Origin: Lachnospiraceae bacterium
GTDB taxonomy: Bacteria; Bacillota_A; Clostridia; Lachnospirales; Lachnospiraceae
Assembly (NCBI GenBank): GCA_017540915.1
Contig: JAFYAD010000264.1
Coordinates: 1 to 14,811, forward strand
Direction of reading: 5' to 3'
Length of the DNA stretch: 14,811 nucleotides
Shown here: in pieces, positions 13,091 through 14,811 of the stretch
How positions within the stretch are numbered: the first letter of the stretch is position 1
Layout of the letters: each line of letters starts with the position of its first letter
Made by a program: the position numbers and the translations under genes
Notes under the pieces: generated by a model
The model's input: only the letters and a program-made list of their open reading frames with translations
Told to the model about the DNA's origin: nothing
The model's database searches: none

Positions 13091-14221
13091 ATGAGTACAA
13101 TAAATGAGAAAAAAATAACCAAATATCTTGATTCACTTTTGGAAGAGGGTATTCCATCTGTTGACTGCATCATATACAAAGATCACCGGCAGATATACCG
13201 TCATATGAACGGAACAGTTGATATCGAAAAGAAAAATGCAGTTAAGGCCGATCAGCGCTACCTTATGTATTCCATGACAAAAGTGCAGACTATGACAGCG
13301 GTAATGCAGCTGATCGAGCAGGGCAAGATTGGATTCGAGGACGAGGTCGGTTCTTATCTGCCTGCATATGCGAAGCTCATGGTATCAACCGACTCCGGAA
13401 CGGAGCCCGCAAAAACGCCGCTTAGGGTGTGGCATCTGCTATCGATGCAGTCCGGACTCGATTACGATCTGAGACGTCCGGGCATCTTGCGGGTACTTAA
13501 GGAAAAAGGCGATGCGGCCGGCACCGGGGATATCGTGGATTCCTTTACAGAGTCGCCTCTGCTGTTCGAGCCCGGCACGCATTTCTGTTACAGTTTAAGC
13601 CATGATGTGGTTGCAGCCATCGTGGAGACGGTATCCGGCTTAAGCTTCGGAGAATACTTAAAGAAAAATCTCTGGGAGCCGCTTGGCATGAAGGATACGT
13701 TTTTTGCGAAGCCGGATAACGAAGGACTTGAACGGCTTGCGCCACAATACATTGCCAATGAAGAGGGTATCGTTCCCATGGATCAAAGCTGTGAATACCA
13801 GCTCTCCGAAAAATATGAAAGCGGCGGCGCGGGGCTGGTGAGCTGCACCGAAGATTACGCAAAACTTGCCGATACTCTCGCCTGTGGCGGAGAGAGTGCA
13901 GAAGGCATTCATATTCTCAAAGCAGAAACCGTGGAGCTCATAAAAAAGAATCTGCTCTGCGAAGCTTCATTAAAAGAAATAGCCGGGACCATGGGACGAA
14001 ACGGTTATGGTTACGGTTGCGGAATGCAGGTCCTCATGCATCCTGAGGAGATCGGATCATCCGCACCCGCCGGTATATTCGGCTGGGACGGAGCCGCAGG
14101 CAGCTGCATACAGATGGATACCGCCAGCCGCACGAGCTTTGTATATATCCAGCATGTGAGAAACTGCGGTCTGGCTTACGGCACTATACACCCCACTCTC
14201 CGCGATATGATCTTTGGATAG
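13091..14221 (+). CDS. serine hydrolase of the class C beta-lactamase / penicillin-binding-protein-like family
   Basis: This 376-residue protein has the active-site set of the family. SMTK at 61-64 is the nucleophilic Ser and the Lys. YSL at 167-169 stands for the Tyr-x-Asn element with Leu instead of Asn. GWDGAAGS at 331-338 takes the place of the KTG/HxG strand. HLLSMQSGLDYD at 115-126 is typical of family esterases and peptidases. It lacks any signal peptide or anchor, so it is a cytoplasmic enzyme and not a secreted beta-lactamase. An esterase, amidase or D-aminopeptidase role is more likely than antibiotic resistance. The start follows AGGGGG. It has a strong promoter and is followed 12 bp later by a PARG gene, so the two are co-expressed. 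Confidence 0.9.
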   Translation: MSTINEKKITKYLDSLLEEGIPSVDCIIYKDHRQIYRHMNGTVDIEKKNAVKADQRYLMYSMTKVQTMTAVMQLIEQGKIGFEDEVGSYLPAYAKLMVSTDSGTEPAKTPLRVWHLLSMQSGLDYDLRRPGILRVLKEKGDAAGTGDIVDSFTESPLLFEPGTHFCYSLSHDVVAAIVETVSGLSFGEYLKKNLWEPLGMKDTFFAKPDNEGLERLAPQYIANEEGIVPMDQSCEYQLSEKYESGGAGLVSCTEDYAKLADTLACGGESAEGIHILKAETVELIKKNLLCEASLKEIAGTMGRNGYGYGCGMQVLMHPEEIGSSAPAGIFGWDGAAGSCIQMDTASRTSFVYIQHVRNCGLAYGTIHPTLRDMIFG

Positions 14222-14233
14222 AGGAGAAAAACA

Positions 14234-14811
14234 ATGAATCTGATATCTATAGCAAATGAAACGATCCAAATATACGAAAAAGCAAAGTATGAGGTGAATG
14301 AGCATACTGTTTCTTTTCCGGAGGGGAACTACGCAGAAGTCGAGGTGATCACTCCGCAGATGGGCGAGACACTCCTCAACAAAGCGTTTCCAATTCTTGA
14401 AAATGCCGGGATGTGCCGCATCGTGATCAAAAACAGCGATTCCTTTGCTGCGGCACGCGATCATGATAAAACACTGGTGATGAATTTTGCAAATGCACAC
14501 AATCCCGGGGGGGGATTCCGTCTCGGAGCGACAGCCCAGGAGGAAGCGCTATGCAGATGTAGCACTCTGTATGCTTCGATCACCTCAAAAGCAGCCTCGG
14601 AAATGTACAAATTCAACAACACCCATGTGAGCAGTGTTGAATCGGACTATATGCTGGTCTCCCCGGATGTTCTTGTTTTCAGGGATGAAAAACTTAATCT
14701 TTTGGAGCAGCCGTTTAAGACAGCAGTAATTACCGCACCGGCTCCCAATCGCTTTGGTGAGGCAATTCTCGCCTCAGGAAAAACTATCAGCGAAACGTTC
14801 AGACGCAGGAT
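14234..14811 (+). CDS. bacterial-type poly(ADP-ribose) glycohydrolase (TIGR02452/DUF2263 family), 3' end beyond the window
   Basis: The frame is open from ATG 14234 to the window end (192 codons and two bases); family members are usually about 260-290 residues, so perhaps 70-100 residues are missing. The protein has the PARG signature GGG-x7-QEE: Gly92-94, then FRLGATA, then Gln102-Glu103-Glu104, inside NFANAHNPGGGF and QEEALCRCSTLY. This is the macrodomain active site that removes ADP-ribose units from modified proteins or other targets. A downstream TAPAPN stretch near 177-182 is also typical. ATG follows AGGAG, 12 bp after the serine hydrolase stop, so this is the second gene of that operon. 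No ADP-ribosyltransferase is in the window. Confidence 0.92.
   Translation, partial: MNLISIANETIQIYEKAKYEVNEHTVSFPEGNYAEVEVITPQMGETLLNKAFPILENAGMCRIVIKNSDSFAAARDHDKTLVMNFANAHNPGGGFRLGATAQEEALCRCSTLYASITSKAASEMYKFNNTHVSSVESDYMLVSPDVLVFRDEKLNLLEQPFKTAVITAPAPNRFGEAILASGKTISETFRRR

Noticed and set aside
13091..14221. Antibiotic-resistance beta-lactamase.
   Set aside because: No signal peptide, Leu in place of Asn in the YSN element, and GWDG in place of KTG point to a general serine hydrolase.

Overview
The window looks like chromosomal DNA from a Gram-positive anaerobe of the Clostridia, most likely a Lachnospiraceae-type organism (inference). The support is a birA - small unknown protein - coaX order, a desulfoferrodoxin-type superoxide reductase, rubrerythrin remains, purine-rich ribosome binding sites and sigma-A-type promoters with 16-17 bp spacers. 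I see no rRNA, tRNA, CRISPR array, transposase or phage gene.

Layout. (1) 1-3640, minus strand: argF (ornithine carbamoyltransferase) with a clear promoter, then birA (biotin ligase/repressor), a 108-residue unknown protein, coaX (type III pantothenate kinase) and perhaps the first five codons of a further gene. This is a housekeeping metabolic block. birA carries an unusual in-frame insertion made of three 12-residue tandem repeats, and a 142-bp nested palindrome sits between birA and the next gene. (2) 3641-7607, minus strand: a superoxide reductase gene with its own operator-like promoter, a flippase fused to a methyltransferase, a family 2 glycosyltransferase, and a broken rubrerythrin gene that keeps its promoter and start. 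A surface-polysaccharide module appears to lie between two oxygen-defence genes. (3) 7711-11600, minus strand: two adjacent ABC exporter half-transporters with complementary degenerate and canonical ATP sites, so almost certainly one heterodimeric exporter. Their promoter is overlaid by a 15-bp palindrome and followed by a nested hairpin. (4) 11566-12657, plus strand: a TIM-barrel amidohydrolase behind a strong promoter and a highly structured leader of about 175 nt. It converges with and overlaps a small cysteine-rich protein gene, whose terminator appears to lie inside the amidohydrolase coding sequence. (5) 12986-14811, plus strand: a promoter, a cytoplasmic serine beta-lactamase-like hydrolase and, 12 bp behind it, a bacterial-type poly(ADP-ribose) glycohydrolase that runs off the window.

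Three intergenic palindromic elements (1170-1311, 3641-3755, 11691-11760) share a tip of the type TTACTRTTCASAGCC and look like one dispersed repeat family. One sits in the loop of a Rho-independent terminator. The best leads for something new are this repeat family, the structured leader at 11601-11760, the flippase-methyltransferase fusion, the repeat-bearing BirA and the serine hydrolase/PARG pair.
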